DNA of 7,135 nt from Chitinophagales bacterium. Lineage in GTDB: Bacteria; Bacteroidota; Bacteroidia; Chitinophagales; BACL12. How positions within the stretch are numbered: position 1 is the first letter of the stretch; every line of letters begins with the position of its first letter. The notes under the pieces are model-generated. The model searched no databases, was not told the DNA's origin, and saw only the letters and a program-made list of their open reading frames with translations. Positions 6,791 to 7,135 of the stretch are shown piece after piece. Position numbers and translations under genes: made by a program. The stretch spans positions 1-7,135 of the forward strand of contig JACMJP010000413.1 in the NCBI GenBank assembly GCA_014380545.1. The letters are read 5' to 3'.

Positions 6791-7135
6791 ATGCATTTTG
6801 AACGACTCACAAATTTTGAAAAAGAATCTGTTCTCAAATATTTTGGAATAGGAATAAATGAATTAGATATAGATACATTTAAAAAAATCCGCAATCAATT
6901 GCGCATGAAATACCATCCCGATAAATTTGAAAAGCTTAACGATGAAACCGCCCTTGAAATGGCGTTGGAGAAATTTAAGGAGATAGATATGCTATGCGAA
7001 AGAATAGAAGCCTTTTTTAACAGCACTGAAAATATTCTTCAGGACGATCAGCAAATTCAAAAAGAAGATTTTTTGCAAAGAGATGCCCGTTATGCATTTA
7101 AAGGAATGTATATTGAAATTATAACAAGTGATAAA
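6791..7135 (+). CDS. J-domain (DnaJ-like) protein, N-terminal part, truncated by window end
   Basis: An ATG opens a frame of 115 codons that has no stop before the right edge. The residues LRMKYHPDKFEKL (37-49) contain the His42-Pro43-Asp44 motif by which J-domains stimulate Hsp70 (DnaK) ATP hydrolysis. The basic helix before it (about 29-41) corresponds to helix II, and the segment around FKEIDMLCERIEAFF (62-76) to helix III. The domain starts near VLKYFGI instead of at the extreme N-terminus in the usual DnaJ form, and no Gly/Phe-rich linker follows in the visible part. It therefore looks like a class C (type III) J-protein and not housekeeping DnaJ. The part after residue 80 is mixed and uninformative. 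It is transcribed divergently from phhA. No Shine-Dalgarno site is present, as in the rest of the window. Its client or partner cannot be told from here. Confidence 0.85.
   Translation, partial: MHFERLTNFEKESVLKYFGIGINELDIDTFKKIRNQLRMKYHPDKFEKLNDETALEMALEKFKEIDMLCERIEAFFNSTENILQDDQQIQKEDFLQRDARYAFKGMYIEIITSDK

Overview
The window looks like chromosomal DNA of a member of the Bacteroidota. The evidence is the strong A/T bias, start codons preceded by A-rich tracts instead of Shine-Dalgarno sequences, a TAnnTTTG-type -7 element, a large FG-GAP/VCBS plus ASPIC_UnbV lipoprotein, and a small outer-membrane beta-barrel protein. The order within the phylum cannot be fixed from this sequence alone.

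Layout. Positions 2-1300 (+) are the 3' end of a large FG-GAP/VCBS repeat protein whose start lies upstream of the window. After a 47-bp A-rich gap without a terminator comes a complete paralogue (1348-4971, +, 1207 aa). It is a predicted lipoprotein with two sets of seven DxDxDGxxD calcium-loop motifs, an ASPIC_UnbV domain between the sets and a divergent UnbV-like segment at the C-terminus. The two genes look like a tandem duplication expressed as one unit. A clear intrinsic terminator (5011-5041) ends that unit. A possible promoter follows, then a separate gene for a secreted outer-membrane beta-barrel protein (5209-5832, +). Only 20 bp further on, and facing it, is a single-domain phenylalanine 4-hydroxylase (5853-6629, -). 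A 161-bp divergent intergenic region separates the hydroxylase from a J-domain protein (6791 to the window end, +) that runs off the right edge.

Functionally, the left two thirds encode cell-envelope or surface proteins with predicted calcium-bound beta-propellers. Large proteins of this kind in Bacteroidota often lie near SusC/SusD-type uptake systems, but none is visible here. The right third holds ordinary, apparently unrelated genes: an outer-membrane barrel, an aromatic amino acid enzyme and an Hsp70 co-chaperone-like protein. I see no mobile element, CRISPR array, RNA gene or obvious new defence or biosynthetic system. The most notable features are the paralogous pair, the apparent [propeller + UnbV] x 2 architecture of the complete member, and a conserved motif of unknown role shared by both.
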